In this document: in pieces, positions 14,669-22,449 of the stretch
Layout: every line of letters starts with the position of its first letter
Position numbering within the stretch: the first letter of the stretch is position 1
The notes under the pieces: model-generated
Databases searched by the model: none
The model's input: only the letters and a program-made list of their open reading frames with translations
What the model was told of the DNA's origin: nothing
Program-made: the position numbers and the translations under genes
Origin: Bacteroidota bacterium
Lineage (GTDB): Bacteria > Bacteroidota > Bacteroidia > Flavobacteriales > Weeksellaceae
Length of the DNA stretch: 24,536 bases
Direction: 5' to 3'
Assembly: GCA_023394415.1 (NCBI GenBank)
Contig: JAEXAR010000021.1
Location: forward strand, 1-24,536

Positions 14669-16048
14669 TTAAAAGTTTGATGTTCTAGATAATTTAGATT
14701 GCATCAAGCCATCATAATGGTGATTCAACAGATAAGTATTGATTTGCTGTACAGTATCAAGAATAACACCCACCATAATTAATAGTGAGGTTCCCCCGAA
14801 AAACAGAGCAAATCTATCTGTCTGAACCAGAGTTCCGTACACAAGTGCCGGAAGGACTGCAAAGATAGCTAAAAATATTGAGCCCGGCAAAGTAATTTTA
14901 GATAGTATATTATCCAGATAATCAGCTGTTTCCTTCCCTGGTCTTACTTTTGGTATCAAACCACCATTCCTTTTTAGGTCGTCAGCCATCTGATTTACCG
15001 GAATTGTAATAGCAGTATAGAAGAATGTGAATACAATAATTAAAATTGCAAACAGCACATTATATTGCCAACTGAAAACATTTTTGAATCCTGCCAAAAA
15101 TGTATTGGATTCATCTACTTTTGTTAATAAACCTGGTACAAACATAAGTGCCTGTGCAAAGATAATCGGCATTACACCGGCAGCGTTAACCTTTAATGGA
15201 ATCCACTGTCTTGCTCCCTGCATCAAGTTTCGGTTTACACCACCTCTTGCCTGTGCTCTGCTTACATATTGAATTGGGATTTTTCTTACTGCAACAGAAA
15301 GTAAAATACCTAAAAGGATCACTAACATCCAGAATAAAACTTCAACCAAAACCATAATAGTTCCAGCTCCACCTTTACCTGTCTGTGTTGTAACTTCGTG
15401 TACGAATGCTGTAGGCAAATCCGCAAGAATTCCCACCATAATTAAGATCGAAATACCGTTTCCGATACCTTTATCTGTAATTTTTTCACCCAGCCACATT
15501 GCAAATACTGAACCCGCAACCAAAATTACGATACTTGGGAGCCAGAACATAATTGAACTTGGCTCTACGTAGTACGCTGATTGAAACTGGTTGTATGGCA
15601 AAAACATCTGCGTAATGGAGGTAAGATATGATGGCGCCTGAACCAAACATACAGCGATGGTAAGCCATCTTGTGATTTGGTTGAGGGTATTTCTACCACT
15701 TTCGCCGTCTTTCTGCAATTTTTGAAGATAAGGAATTGCCATCCCCATAAGCTGCACGATAATTGAAGCAGTGATATAAGGCATAATTCCTAACGCCATA
15801 ATCGACGCACGGCTGAAAGCACCTCCCGTAAACGAAGAAAGCAAACCAAGTAGTCCTGCTCCCTGTTTGCTACCCCCTTCGTTTTGGTATATTTCCAAAA
15901 GGTTCCCTACCTCTGCCATGTTAATAGCCGGTAGGGAAATATAAGATGCGAATCTATACACTAGGATAATTCCTAAAGTGAAAAGGATTTTCTCCCTTAA
16001 TTCCTTAAGACTCCAAATGTTTTTAAGTGTTTGTATAAATTCTTTCAT
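14669..16048 (-). CDS. secY: Protein translocase subunit SecY
   Basis: Channel subunit of the SecYEG translocon in the inner membrane; 459 residues, ten predicted transmembrane helices. I choose ATG 16048 (MKEFIQTLKNIWSLKELREK); the longer frame begins at a TTG at 16057 and adds only three residues. Signatures include LGIMPYITASIIVQLMGM with plug-side sequences nearby, GIGNGISILIMVGI and the cytosolic loop with IPIQYVSRAQARGG, which contributes to SecA and ribosome binding. The C-terminal MADDLKRNGGLIPKVRPGKE segment is also conserved. The insertion SKQGAGLLGLLSSFTGGAFS before helix 2 is typical of Bacteroidota SecY. It lies between rplO (15-base gap) and infA (8-base gap). Confidence 0.97.
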   Translation of the reverse strand: MKEFIQTLKNIWSLKELREKILFTLGIILVYRFASYISLPAINMAEVGNLLEIYQNEGGSKQGAGLLGLLSSFTGGAFSRASIMALGIMPYITASIIVQLMGMAIPYLQKLQKDGESGRNTLNQITRWLTIAVCLVQAPSYLTSITQMFLPYNQFQSAYYVEPSSIMFWLPSIVILVAGSVFAMWLGEKITDKGIGNGISILIMVGILADLPTAFVHEVTTQTGKGGAGTIMVLVEVLFWMLVILLGILLSVAVRKIPIQYVSRAQARGGVNRNLMQGARQWIPLKVNAAGVMPIIFAQALMFVPGLLTKVDESNTFLAGFKNVFSWQYNVLFAILIIVFTFFYTAITIPVNQMADDLKRNGGLIPKVRPGKETADYLDNILSKITLPGSIFLAIFAVLPALVYGTLVQTDRFALFFGGTSLLIMVGVILDTVQQINTYLLNHHYDGLMQSKLSRTSNF

Positions 16049-16063
16049 TTCTATCAATAAAGA

Positions 16064-16513
16064 TTAAAGAGTAATTGCTTTACCTCCTGCCTTAGAGATT
16101 AACTCTTCTGCAGATTTAGTGAATTTATCAGCAGAGATTGAAACACCAGATTTCAATTCACCTCTACCCATAATTTTCACAAGGTCGTTTTTAGATGCCA
16201 AACCATTTTCTACTAAAACTTCTTTGGTGATGTCACCTTTGATAGATTTAGTATCGATAAGGTTTTGGATGGTATCTAAGTTGATTCCTCTAAACTCTTT
16301 TCTGTTAATGTTGTTGAAACCGAATTTAGGCAATCTTCTTTGCAAAGGCATCTGTCCACCTTCGAAACCGATTTTTTGTGAGTAACCAGCTCTTGATTTC
16401 TGACCTTTATGCCCTTTTGTTGAAGTACCGCCTTTTCCGCTTCCCTGACCTCTACCAATTCTTTTGGAGTTGTGAGTAGAACCTGTAGCCGGCTGTATGT
16501 TGTTTAACTTCAT
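16064..16513 (-). CDS. rplO: 50S ribosomal protein L15
   Basis: Large-subunit assembly protein with a long glycine-rich extension that threads into 23S rRNA; 149 residues. The N-terminal GRGQGSGKGGTSTKGHKGQK and the following GYSQKIGFEGGQMPLQRRLP are diagnostic. The C-terminal globular part ends SAEELISKAGGKAITL. It lies between rpmD and secY with 15-base gaps on both sides, as in the spc operon. Confidence 0.98.
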   Translation of the reverse strand: MKLNNIQPATGSTHNSKRIGRGQGSGKGGTSTKGHKGQKSRAGYSQKIGFEGGQMPLQRRLPKFGFNNINRKEFRGINLDTIQNLIDTKSIKGDITKEVLVENGLASKNDLVKIMGRGELKSGVSISADKFTKSAEELISKAGGKAITL

Positions 16514-16528
16514 TTTGTTTTAATTTAA

Positions 16529-16708
16529 TTAGTTTTCCTGAACTTCTACTAAATGTCTTACTGCTGCTACCATACCTAATACAGACGGAGTAGCTTCGTG
16601 CTCTACTACTTGGTGTAATTTCTTTAAACCTAAAGCTTCAAGAGTTTTCTTTTGGGTTTTAGTTCTACCAATAGCACTTCTTACCTGTTTTACTTTAATT
16701 GTTGCCAT
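16529..16708 (-). CDS. rpmD: 50S ribosomal protein L30
   Basis: A 59-codon gene on the minus strand from ATG at 16708 to TAA at 16529. The protein begins MATIKVKQVRSAIGRTKTQK, continues with TLEALGLKKLHQVVEHEATP and ends HLVEVQEN. The pattern I-G-R-x(3)-Q-x(2)-T-L-x-A-L-G-L is the L30 signature. It is the usual bacterial length and lies between rpsE (16-base gap) and rplO (15-base gap). Confidence 0.96.
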   Translation of the reverse strand: MATIKVKQVRSAIGRTKTQKKTLEALGLKKLHQVVEHEATPSVLGMVAAVRHLVEVQEN

Positions 16709-16724
16709 TTGTCTTAAAACTTTA

Positions 16725-17249
16725 TTAGTGTTTAAATACTTTTTCTAATGATACACCTCTCATTCTTGCAATTTCTTCAGGAGTTCTGATATCCAATAAC
16801 GCTTTGAAAGTTGCTTTCACCATATTATGTGGATTTGAAGATCCTTTAGATTTTGTAAGAATATCCTTGATACCTGCAGATTCTACAACGATACGTACAG
16901 TGTTACCTGCGATAACTCCGGTACCGTGAGACGCTGGTCTCATAAATACATCAGCACCACCAAATCGTGCAGAAGTTTCGTGGTAAATAGTTCCGTCTTT
17001 AGTAATTGGAACTCTAACTAAATTTTTCTTTGCATCTTCTACCGCTTTAGAGATAGCAGTTGCAACTTCTTTAGATTTACCAAGTCCGTAACCGATAACT
17101 CCTGCTTCGTCTCCTACAACTACAATTGCAGAAAATCCGAATGCTCGTCCACCTTTGGTTACTTTGGTTACTCTGTTTACAGCTACGAGACGATCTTTAA
17201 GTTCTAATCCTCCCGGTTTTACTTTTTCGATATTATCTAGTCCTAACAT
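16725..17249 (-). CDS. rpsE: 30S ribosomal protein S5
   Basis: Protein at the back of the 30S, involved in decoding fidelity and the mRNA entry channel; 174 residues. The double-stranded RNA-binding-like domain covers about 18-85 (DRLVAVNRVTKVTKGGRAFG, then VVVGDEAGVIGYGLGKSKEV). The C-terminal domain contains RPASHGTGVIAGNTVRIVVE and ends GVSLEKVFKH. The ATG start gives the common Bacteroidota N-terminus MLGLDNIEKVKPGG. It follows rplR by 20 bases. Confidence 0.98.
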   Translation of the reverse strand: MLGLDNIEKVKPGGLELKDRLVAVNRVTKVTKGGRAFGFSAIVVVGDEAGVIGYGLGKSKEVATAISKAVEDAKKNLVRVPITKDGTIYHETSARFGGADVFMRPASHGTGVIAGNTVRIVVESAGIKDILTKSKGSSNPHNMVKATFKALLDIRTPEEIARMRGVSLEKVFKH

Positions 17250-17269
17250 TGTTATCCGAAATTTATTGA

Positions 17270-17617
17270 TTAGAATTTAAGTCCGCCTTCTCTCGCACCA
17301 TCAGCAAGAGCTTTCACTCTACCGTGGTATACGAATCCGTTTCTGTCGAACACTACATTTTCAATACCTGCAGCTTTAGCTTTTTCAGCGATGGCTTTAC
17401 CAACTTCAGCAGAGATATCCACTTTATTTCCTGTTGCATTCAAAGCTCTTGAAGAGGCTGATGCAAGAGTTTTACCTTCTTTATCGTCGATCAACTGAGC
17501 GTAAATTTCCTTATTACTCTTGTATACAGATAATCTTGGCAATTCAGCAGAGCCGGAGATTTTTCCTCTAACTCTTCTTTTGATTCTGTTTCTTTTTTCT
17601 AATTTATTCAGTGCCAT
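17270..17617 (-). CDS. rplR: 50S ribosomal protein L18
   Basis: 5S rRNA-binding protein of the central protuberance, acting with L5; 115 residues. The basic N-terminus MALNKLEKRNRIKRRVRGKI contacts 5S rRNA. The globular part has LPRLSVYKSNKEIYAQLIDD and the C-terminus NGFVYHGRVKALADGAREGG. The C-terminus and length are normal. Gaps are 14 bases after rplF and 20 bases before rpsE. Confidence 0.98.
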   Translation of the reverse strand: MALNKLEKRNRIKRRVRGKISGSAELPRLSVYKSNKEIYAQLIDDKEGKTLASASSRALNATGNKVDISAEVGKAIAEKAKAAGIENVVFDRNGFVYHGRVKALADGAREGGLKF

Positions 17618-17631
17618 TTTCTTAAAATTTA

Positions 17632-18177
17632 TTAAGCAGATTTACCAGCTTTACGTCTCACATTTTCACCAACGAATCTTACACCTTTTCCTTTGTATGG
17701 TTCAGGTTTTCTGAATGATCTGATTTTCGCAGTTACCATCCCGAGAAGTTGCTTGTCGTGTGAAGACAGAGTAATAATTGGGTTTTTACCTTTTTCAGTC
17801 AGTGTATCGATTTTGATTTCGCTTGGAAGCTCCATCGTGATACCGTGAGAGAATCCTAAAGCCAACTCCAGTTTTTGACCTGAATGTGAAGCTCTGTATC
17901 CTACCCCTACCAATTCAAGTTTCTTTTCGAAACCTTCGGATGTACCAACAACCATATTGTTGATAAGCGCTCTGTATAATCCGTGAAGCGCTTTATGCTG
18001 TTTAGAATCAGACGGACGGTTTACGGTAAGTTCGCCATCTTTCTGCTCTAAAGTAATTCCTGCTGAAAGCTCCTGGGAAAGTTCTCCTTTTGGACCTTTA
18101 ACCGTTACCACACCGTTGTTTTCAGTGATTGTAACTCCTGCCGGAACTGTTATAATTGCTTTACCAATTCTTGACAT
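17632..18177 (-). CDS. rplF: 50S ribosomal protein L6
   Basis: Large-subunit protein near the factor-binding site, built from two similar domains; 181 residues. Recognised by MSRIGKAIITVPAGVTI, VTVKGPKGELSQEL in the first repeat and by the second-repeat signature ending PEPYKGKGVRFVGENVRRKA. The only weak Shine-Dalgarno-like AAGG I noticed among these leaders lies about 5 bases before this ATG. It lies between rpsH (18-base gap) and rplR (14-base gap). Confidence 0.98.
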   Translation of the reverse strand: MSRIGKAIITVPAGVTITENNGVVTVKGPKGELSQELSAGITLEQKDGELTVNRPSDSKQHKALHGLYRALINNMVVGTSEGFEKKLELVGVGYRASHSGQKLELALGFSHGITMELPSEIKIDTLTEKGKNPIITLSSHDKQLLGMVTAKIRSFRKPEPYKGKGVRFVGENVRRKAGKSA

Positions 18178-18195
18178 TTTCCTTATTTTAAAAAA

Positions 18196-18594
18196 TTAAT
18201 AAACATAGCAGATTACTTCACCGCCAACATTTTCATTTTTCGCCTGCTTACCAGTCATTACACCTTTAGATGTAGAGATAATAGCGATACCCAAACCGTT
18301 TAGAACTCTTGGAAGCTCTGTAGAACCTGCATAATATCTCAAACCAGGTCTTGATGCTCTCTGGATGGATTTAATAGCCGGTTTTCCGGTTTGTTTGTCA
18401 TACTTCAAAGCGATTTTGATGTTCCCCTGAACAGCGTTGTCTTCAAACTTGTAGTTTGTAATGTAACCCTGATCAAATAGAATTTTCGTAATCTCCTTTT
18501 TGATTTTCGATGCAGGAATTTCCACCACTTTGTGGCCTGCGCTTTGTGCGTTCCTTACTCTAGTTAGGAAATCTGAAATTGGATCTGTTACCAT
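18196..18594 (-). CDS. rpsH: 30S ribosomal protein S8
   Basis: 16S rRNA-binding protein essential for platform assembly; 132 residues. The N-terminus MVTDPISDFLTRVRNAQSAG and the C-terminal signature (GLGIAIISTSKGVMTGKQAK, then GGEVICYVY) are typical. In E. coli S8 represses its operon by binding a site near rplE; I see no obvious copy of that site. The leader between rpsN and this gene is unusually long (143 bases) and holds an imperfect palindrome, listed separately. Confidence 0.98.
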   Translation of the reverse strand: MVTDPISDFLTRVRNAQSAGHKVVEIPASKIKKEITKILFDQGYITNYKFEDNAVQGNIKIALKYDKQTGKPAIKSIQRASRPGLRYYAGSTELPRVLNGLGIAIISTSKGVMTGKQAKNENVGGEVICYVY

Positions 18595-18630
18595 TTTTCT
18601 TTTGTTGTTATTGGTTAGTGATAATCAGTA

Positions 18631-18709
18631 TTTATCGGCTTTCAGCAATCGGCTTTGAGCTTTCTGCAAAAATGCTGACCGCTGATTGCGGATGGCTGAA
18701 AGCGATAAA
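18631..18709. repeat. Imperfect palindrome in the rpsN-rpsH spacer
   Basis: TTTATCGGCTTTCAGC (18631-18646) pairs with GCTGAAAGCGATAAA (18695-18709), 15 bp with one bulged base. Inside, AATCGGC (18647-18653) pairs with GCTGATT (18681-18687) with one wobble. The RNA would form a long stem within the operon message. The arrangement suggests a REP-like or MITE-like intergenic repeat. A 10-base fragment, CGCAATCAGC, recurs in the infA-rpmJ spacer at 14389-14398. Confidence 0.7.
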
Positions 18710-18737
18710 CTTAATTATCTAGATTAGTTAATAATTA

Positions 18738-19007
18738 TTACCAACTTGCTTTTTTAACTCCCGGGATAAGACCTGCGTTTGCCATTTCACGGAACGTTAC
18801 TCTGGAAATACCGAAGGTTCTCATATATCCTCTTGGTCTTCCTGTAAGCTTACATCTGTTGTGCAATCTTACAGGTGAAGCGTTTTTAGGTAGTTTTTGT
18901 AATGCTTCGTAATCTCCGGCTTCTTTCAAAGCTTTTCTTTTCTCTGCATATTTAGCAACCATTGCTTCTCTTTTGCGCTCACGCGCTTTCATTGATTCTT
19001 TAGCCAT
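18738..19007 (-). CDS. rpsN: 30S ribosomal protein S14, zinc-free form
   Basis: Protein of the 30S head; 89 residues, the longer C-minus type like E. coli S14 rather than the 61-residue zinc-ribbon type. It starts MAKESMKARERKREAMVAKY. The C-terminal half RLHNRCKLTGRPRGYMRTFG keeps a single Cys where zinc forms have CxxC pairs, and the end FREMANAGLIPGVKKASW is conserved. It lies 2 bases after rplE, so the two are probably translationally coupled. Confidence 0.98.
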   Translation of the reverse strand: MAKESMKARERKREAMVAKYAEKRKALKEAGDYEALQKLPKNASPVRLHNRCKLTGRPRGYMRTFGISRVTFREMANAGLIPGVKKASW

Positions 19008-19009
19008 TC

Positions 19010-19561
19010 TTAGTTCTTTTTAAATGGTAAACCGAAGTGAGTTAATAATGCTTTTGCTTCCTTATCAGTTTTCGCTGATGTTACGAAAGTGATGTCCATC
19101 CCCTGGATTTTTTTCACTTTGTCGATTACGATTTCAGGGAAAATGATTTGCTCGGTAATACCCAAGTTATAGTTTCCTCTTCCGTCGAAACCGTCAGCTT
19201 TGATTCCTGAGAAATCTCTGATTCGTGGCAATGCAGAAGAAGTTAATCTATCCAAGAACTCGTACATTCTGTCGGCTCTTAGTGTTACTCTTGCTCCTAC
19301 AGGCATTCCTTTTCTCAATTTGAAAGCTGCTTCGTCTTTCTTAGATAAAGTACCAACTGCTTTTTGCCCGGTAATTGCTGTTAATTCTTCCACTGCGTAG
19401 TCTACAATTTTCTTGTCGGCTGTAGCAGCTCCCAAACCTTGAGATACAACGATTTTTTCTAATTTAGGTACCTGCATTACAGATTTGTACCCAAATTCTT
19501 CCATCATTGCTGGAACAATTTTCTCTTTGTATATTTTTTTAGGTCTTGCTATAAATTCCAT
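19010..19561 (-). CDS. rplE: 50S ribosomal protein L5
   Basis: 5S rRNA-binding protein of the central protuberance that contacts the P-site tRNA; 183 residues. Recognised by the segment LEKIVVSQGLGAATADKKIV, the GQKAVGTLSKKDEAAFKLRK stretch with GMPVGARVTLR, and RIRDFSGIKADGFDGRGNYN. Normal length. It lies between rplX (13-base gap) and rpsN (2-base gap). Confidence 0.98.
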   Translation of the reverse strand: MEFIARPKKIYKEKIVPAMMEEFGYKSVMQVPKLEKIVVSQGLGAATADKKIVDYAVEELTAITGQKAVGTLSKKDEAAFKLRKGMPVGARVTLRADRMYEFLDRLTSSALPRIRDFSGIKADGFDGRGNYNLGITEQIIFPEIVIDKVKKIQGMDITFVTSAKTDKEAKALLTHFGLPFKKN

Positions 19562-19574
19562 TGTTATTTACAAA

Positions 19575-19895
19575 TTATAAGGTTTTACCGGTTGTTTTAG
19601 CAACTCTCACTTTTTTATCACCTTCTACCTTGTAACCTACTTTTGTAGCATTTCCTTTGTCATCCATAAGAGATACATTGGAAATATGGATAGAAGCCTC
19701 TTTTTCTACGATACCGCCTTGAGGGTTTGATGCGGAAGGCTTAACGTGTTTTTTCACTACGTTTACGCCGGCAACGATTACCCTAGGGTCTTTTCCTTCT
19801 TTTTTGATCACTTCAAGAACTTCGCCTTTGGTACCTTTATTTTTTCCGGTAGTAACGATTACGTTATCTCCTCTTTTAATTTTAACTTTTGTCAT
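19575..19895 (-). CDS. rplX: 50S ribosomal protein L24
   Basis: Early assembly protein near the exit tunnel; 106 residues. The N-terminal KOW motif (KIKRGDNVIVTTGKNKGTKG, with EVLEVIKKEG after it) and VNVVKKHVKPSASNPQGGIV identify it. It lies between rplN (20-base gap) and rplE (13-base gap). Confidence 0.98.
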   Translation of the reverse strand: MTKVKIKRGDNVIVTTGKNKGTKGEVLEVIKKEGKDPRVIVAGVNVVKKHVKPSASNPQGGIVEKEASIHISNVSLMDDKGNATKVGYKVEGDKKVRVAKTTGKTL

Positions 19896-19915
19896 TGTCT
19901 TAAAATTTTTAAAAA

Positions 19916-20284
19916 TTAAAGTACTTCAGGAGCCAATGAAATTACTTTCATATATTCCTTGTCTCTCAATTCTCTTGCAACCGGTCCGAAAACACGGGTA
20001 CCTCTCATTTCTCCTGCTGCGTTTAGTAGTACGCAAGCATTATCGTCGAACTTGATGTATGAACCATCTTTTCTTCTTACTGCTTTTTTAGTTCTTACTA
20101 CTACGGCTTTAGAAACTTGTCCTTTCTTTGCGTTTCCTGATGGTGTAGAATCCTTGATAGTCACTACGATTTTATCACCAACTGAAGCATATCTTCTTCT
20201 GGTTCCTCCCAGAACTCTGATAACCAATACTTCTTTAGCACCTGTGTTATCAGCAACTTTTAATCTTGATTCTGTTTGTAACAT
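19916..20284 (-). CDS. rplN: 50S ribosomal protein L14
   Basis: Large-subunit protein at the interface with the 30S and the GTPase region; 122 residues, exactly the usual length. Signatures are MLQTESRLKVADNTGAKEVL, the GGTRRRYASVGDKIVVTIKD stretch and the C-terminal FGPVARELRDKEYMKVISLA. Its ATG overlaps the rpsQ stop codon by one base (TAATG), which points to stop-start translational coupling. Confidence 0.98.
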   Translation of the reverse strand: MLQTESRLKVADNTGAKEVLVIRVLGGTRRRYASVGDKIVVTIKDSTPSGNAKKGQVSKAVVVRTKKAVRRKDGSYIKFDDNACVLLNAAGEMRGTRVFGPVARELRDKEYMKVISLAPEVL

Positions 20285-20538
20285 TACTTAGCTTTTTCAA
20301 TGATTCTTACTAATCTCCATCTTTTATTTTTGCTCAAAGGTCTTGTTTCTTGGATAAGAACAGTATCTCCTTCGTTGCACTCGTTGTTCTCGTCGTGTGC
20401 GGTATATTTTTTTGTTTTCAATACGAATTTACCGTACATCGGGTGCTTCATTCTCATCGTTTCGCTTACAACAATAGTTTTTTCCATTCTGTTGCTGGAA
20501 ACCACTCCGATTCTTTCTTTTCTTAAATTTCTTTCCAT
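20284..20538 (-). CDS. rpsQ: 30S ribosomal protein S17
   Basis: Primary 16S rRNA-binding OB-fold protein; 84 residues. It begins MERNLRKERIGVVSSNRMEK, has VSETMRMKHPMYGKFVLKTK and the signature DTVLIQETRPLSKNKRWRLV. Its stop shares one base with the rplN start. It follows rpmC by 11 bases. Confidence 0.98.
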   Translation of the reverse strand: MERNLRKERIGVVSSNRMEKTIVVSETMRMKHPMYGKFVLKTKKYTAHDENNECNEGDTVLIQETRPLSKNKRWRLVRIIEKAK

Positions 20539-20549
20539 TGTAAAATGAA

Positions 20550-20738
20550 TTATTGTTGTTTAGCGGTTAATTCTGTCTGAAGTCTTGCGATTGTTCTTCT
20601 CAAATCTCTGATTTGGATTGGATTTTCAACAGGGCTGATTCTGTGAGCTAATTTTGTTTTTGTGTATTCAGCTCTAAGTTCAGCTAACTTGTTTTGAATA
20701 TCTTCTGCGCTTAAATTTTTAATATCAGCTTTTTTCAT
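20550..20738 (-). CDS. rpmC: 50S ribosomal protein L29
   Basis: Small helical protein at the exit tunnel rim, part of the docking site for nascent-chain factors; 62 residues from the ATG at 20738 (MKKADIKNLSAEDIQNKLAE). A TTG at 20747 in the same frame would add MNT, but ATG gives the conventional N-terminus, so I choose it. The signature HRISPVENPIQIRDLRRTIA is clear. It lies between rplP (12-base gap) and rpsQ. Confidence 0.96.
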   Translation of the reverse strand: MKKADIKNLSAEDIQNKLAELRAEYTKTKLAHRISPVENPIQIRDLRRTIARLQTELTAKQQ

Positions 20739-20750
20739 CGTATTCAAAGA

Positions 20751-21176
20751 TTATTGAGGTTTAACAAAGTCGTTAGCAACTACAAATTTGGTAACTACAG
20801 GTAATTTTTGTGCGGCAAGTCTAAGGGCTTCTTTCGCTACATCGTAAGGTACGCCTCCTACTTCGAACATAATTTTACCTGGTTTTACTACGGCTACCCA
20901 ATATTCTACGGCACCTTTACCTTTACCCATACGTACTTCCGCAGGTTTTTTGGTAATTGGCTTATCCGGGAAAATTTTGATCCATAGTTGACCTTCTCTT
21001 TTCATATATCTCGTTGCAGCGATACGCGCAGCTTCGATTTGTCTTGCTGTGATCCACGCTCCGTCAATCGCTTTGATGCCGAAAGTTCCATACGCAAGTT
21101 GTGATCCTCTTTGCGCATTTCCTTTCATCTTCATCTTATGAACACGACGGAATTTGGTTCTTTTTGGTTGTAACAT
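20751..21176 (-). CDS. rplP: 50S ribosomal protein L16
   Basis: Large-subunit protein next to the A-site tRNA; 141 residues. Recognised by MLQPKRTKFRRVHKMKMKGN, the GSQLAYGTFGIKAIDGAWIT segment and RMGKGKGAVEYWVAVVKPGK, with the conserved KPITKKPAEVRMGKG region. The 105-base spacer before it (after rpsC) is much longer than other gaps and is filled by a heptamer repeat. Confidence 0.98.
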   Translation of the reverse strand: MLQPKRTKFRRVHKMKMKGNAQRGSQLAYGTFGIKAIDGAWITARQIEAARIAATRYMKREGQLWIKIFPDKPITKKPAEVRMGKGKGAVEYWVAVVKPGKIMFEVGGVPYDVAKEALRLAAQKLPVVTKFVVANDFVKPQ

Positions 21177-21182
21177 AATTTT

Positions 21183-21216
21183 TTAGATGTTAGATGTTAG
21201 ATGTTAGATGTTAGAT
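21183..21216. repeat. TTAGATG heptamer tandem array in the rpsC-rplP spacer
   Basis: Four exact copies of TTAGATG (21183-21210) followed by a partial fifth, TTAGAT. About 30 bases further on, 21249-21280 carries degenerate TCTAATT/TTCTAACTTCTGA units that are roughly the reverse complement of the array. The pair could fold in the mRNA. Similar heptamer spacers occur in flavobacterial intergenic DNA as I remember them. Confidence 0.85.
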
Positions 21217-21281
21217 AAAATTTTAAAATCAGTCCTTGTAACGGAAGTTCTAATTTCTAATTTCTCGCTTCTAACTTCTGA

Positions 21282-22037
21282 TTAATTATTGTTATTATTT
21301 CTTCTTGGTCTTCTTTCTCCTCTTTCAGCTCTTTCACCTCCTCTGTCGCTTCTCTCGCCTCTACCTGTAGATTTTTTTTGCTGCTGTCCTACAAGCGGTG
21401 TAAGTTCTCTTTTACCATAAACTTCACCTTTCATAATCCAAACTTTCACACCAAGTTTACCATACTGTGTTAAAGCTTCACCGATATGATAATCGATATC
21501 TGCTCTGAACGTTGACAATGGGATTCTTCCTTCTTTGAAAGATTCGCTTCTTGCCATTTCAGCACCATTCAAACGTCCGGAGATCATTACTTTGATTCCT
21601 TCAGCACCCATTCTCATTGTAGAAGCCATTGCCATCTTAACAGCTCTTCTGTAAGAAATTCTGTTTTCGATTTGTTTTGCAATGCTGTCTGCAACTAATA
21701 CTGCATCAAGTTCAGGTCTTTTGATTTCGAAGATATTGATTTGAACGTCCTTACCTGTAAGTTTTTTCAATTCTTCTTTCAATTTATCAACTTCCTGTCC
21801 TCCTTTACCGATGATTAATCCCGGTCTTGCAGTTGTGATGGTTACGGTTACTAATTTTAGAGTTCTTTCAATAAAAATTCTAGAAACTCCACCTTTAGAT
21901 AATCTCGCTTCAAGGTATCTTCTGATTTTGTAGTCTTCTGCGATTCTGTCTCCATAATCGTTTCCACCAAACCAGTTAGAATCCCATCCTCTGATGATAC
22001 CTAATCTGTTACCAATTGGATTTGTCTTCTGTCCCAT
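21282..22037 (-). CDS. rpsC: 30S ribosomal protein S3
   Basis: Protein of the mRNA entry channel with helicase activity alongside S4 and S5; 251 residues. The N-terminal part MGQKTNPIGNRLGIIRGWDS leads to the type II KH domain, with GLIIGKGG at 73-80. The C-terminal domain has RLNGAEMARSESFKEGRIPL and WIMKGEVYGKRELTPL. After about residue 215 a low-complexity tail rich in Arg, Gly and Glu (GRGERSDRGGERAERGERRP) ends in a run of Asn. Tails of this type extend S3 in many Bacteroidota and are probably disordered. It lies 8 bases after rplV. Confidence 0.97.
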   Translation of the reverse strand: MGQKTNPIGNRLGIIRGWDSNWFGGNDYGDRIAEDYKIRRYLEARLSKGGVSRIFIERTLKLVTVTITTARPGLIIGKGGQEVDKLKEELKKLTGKDVQINIFEIKRPELDAVLVADSIAKQIENRISYRRAVKMAMASTMRMGAEGIKVMISGRLNGAEMARSESFKEGRIPLSTFRADIDYHIGEALTQYGKLGVKVWIMKGEVYGKRELTPLVGQQQKKSTGRGERSDRGGERAERGERRPRRNNNNN

Positions 22038-22045
22038 ACCTTGAA

Positions 22046-22444
22046 TTAATTTTCTTTATTACCTAGGATTAGTGTAACGTGGTTAGATCTTTTTCTGATT
22101 CTGTAACCTCTACCTTGTGGTGCAGGTCTTAGTCTCTTAAGCTGTCTAGCACTGTCTACAAATATTTCTTTTACGATAAGGTTTGCTTCTTCAATATCAG
22201 CACCTTCGTTTTTAGCCTGCCAGTTTGCCATAGCAGAAAGAAGAAGTTTTTCTAATTTGTTTGAAGCTTCTTTTTTAGAATATTTAAGAATATAAAGAGC
22301 CTTATCTACGTTTTCCCCTCTGATGATATCGGCAACGAGTCTCATTTTTCTAGGAGAAGAAGGGCAGTCATTAAGACGAGCTTTTACAACGTCTTTGTTT
22401 GCTTCTTTTCTAGCGATTGCGCTATCTTGTTTTCTTGATCCCAT
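22046..22444 (-). CDS. rplV: 50S ribosomal protein L22
   Basis: Large-subunit protein whose beta hairpin lines the exit tunnel near the macrolide site; 132 residues. Recognised by LNDCPSSPRKMRLVADIIRG, the KYSKKEASNKLEKLLLSAMA helix and the hairpin and C-terminus RQLKRLRPAPQGRGYRIRKR followed by HVTLILG. The N-terminus is about 20 residues longer than in E. coli, as is common in this phylum. It lies 5 bases after rpsS. Confidence 0.97.
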   Translation of the reverse strand: MGSRKQDSAIARKEANKDVVKARLNDCPSSPRKMRLVADIIRGENVDKALYILKYSKKEASNKLEKLLLSAMANWQAKNEGADIEEANLIVKEIFVDSARQLKRLRPAPQGRGYRIRKRSNHVTLILGNKEN

Positions 22445-22449
22445 AATGA

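Noticed and set aside
21183..21216. CRISPR array
   Set aside because: Units are 7 bases with no spacers between them; this is a simple tandem repeat.
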